Origin: an uncultured Ruminococcus sp.
Lineage (GTDB): Bacteria; Bacillota; Clostridia; Oscillospirales; Ruminococcaceae
Reading direction: 5' to 3'
NCBI GenBank assembly: GCA_900541495.1
Contig: UQKC01000057.1
Location: 1-14,230 of the forward strand
DNA: 14,230 bases
In this document: in pieces, positions 14,159 to 14,230 of the stretch
How positions within the stretch are numbered: the stretch's first letter is position 1
Layout of the letters: each line of letters opens with the position of its first letter
Program-made: the position numbers and the translations under genes
Notes under the pieces: generated by a model
Seen by the model: the letters and a program-made list of their open reading frames with translations, nothing else
The model's database searches: none
Told to the model about the DNA's origin: nothing

Positions 14159-14196
14159 AAAAGACCGTACAATTGGTTTTATGAATAAGGGATATA

Positions 14197-14226
14197 AACG
14201 GGCGGATATAGAATCCGCCCCTACGG
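14197..14226 (-). repeat. Palindromic GC-rich repeat, inverted copy 3
   Basis: GGGCGGAT (14200-14207) and ATCCGCCC (14213-14220) form an 8-bp stem with a 5-nt loop. Read on the minus strand the unit begins CCGTAGGGGCGGATT and ends CCGCCCGTT, the same as copy 1 apart from one base in the loop. It may continue beyond the window edge. Confidence 0.72.
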
Positions 14227-14230
14227 GAAT

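Noticed and set aside
14155..14181. Stem ACC/GGT with A and T flanks after the last gene as a terminator
   Set aside because: At most six weak pairs with a G-T wobble and no T run at the stem.
1..14230. CRISPR array, tRNA, rRNA, phage or defence genes
   Set aside because: I found no regularly spaced direct repeats, no cloverleaf or rRNA sequence, and no nuclease, integrase or toxin-like gene.

Overview
The window reads as a chromosomal stretch of a low-to-moderate-GC Gram-positive bacterium of the class Clostridia, most likely a Ruminococcus-like member of the Oscillospiraceae. The reasons are the Bacillota-type order map, KOW RNA-binding protein, infA, rpmJ; the presence of TepA and a SpoIIIE/FtsK translocase; strong AGGAGG ribosome binding sites; frequent TTG and GTG starts; and an S4 protein of the clostridial type without the zinc ribbon. 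The genus is an inference. All genes lie on the + strand.

Positions 1-8383 hold the distal two thirds of the ribosomal protein superoperon (spc and alpha parts): rplF (3' part only), rplR, rpsE, rpmD, rplO, secY, adk, map, a KOW-domain protein, infA, rpmJ, rpsM, rpsK, rpsD, rpoA and rplQ. The spacing is tight, some stop codons overlap the next Shine-Dalgarno sequence, and the operon ends in a strong intrinsic terminator at 8405-8439. It makes ribosomal subunits, the Sec channel that receives nascent membrane proteins, adenylate kinase, N-terminal methionine removal, IF1 and the RNA polymerase alpha subunit. Two spacers (384-469 and 6281-6362) are longer than the rest and hold possible RNA or promoter signals.

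Positions 8440-8684 hold an imperfect inverted repeat and then a near-consensus sigma-A promoter (TTGACT, 17 bp, TATAAT). This drives a second transcription unit: tepA (ClpP-fold protease), a small ylzJ-like gene, uppP (undecaprenyl-diphosphate phosphatase) and ftsK/spoIIIE (DNA translocase). The unit links envelope and cell-division housekeeping functions.

A 172-bp fold-back element (9635-9806) with terminal inverted repeats and a 4-bp target duplication has landed exactly at the 3' end of the ylzJ-like gene. It replaces the native stop and adds a short foreign tail. It is the clearest sign of mobile DNA in the window.

After ftsK (13564-14230) come small palindromic GC-rich repeats in both orientations around an unrecognised 135-residue membrane protein. 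I see no CRISPR array, tRNA or rRNA gene, phage genes or defence system. Most of the window is ordinary core genome, and no convincing undescribed system is present; the interest lies in the small repeats and the insertion.
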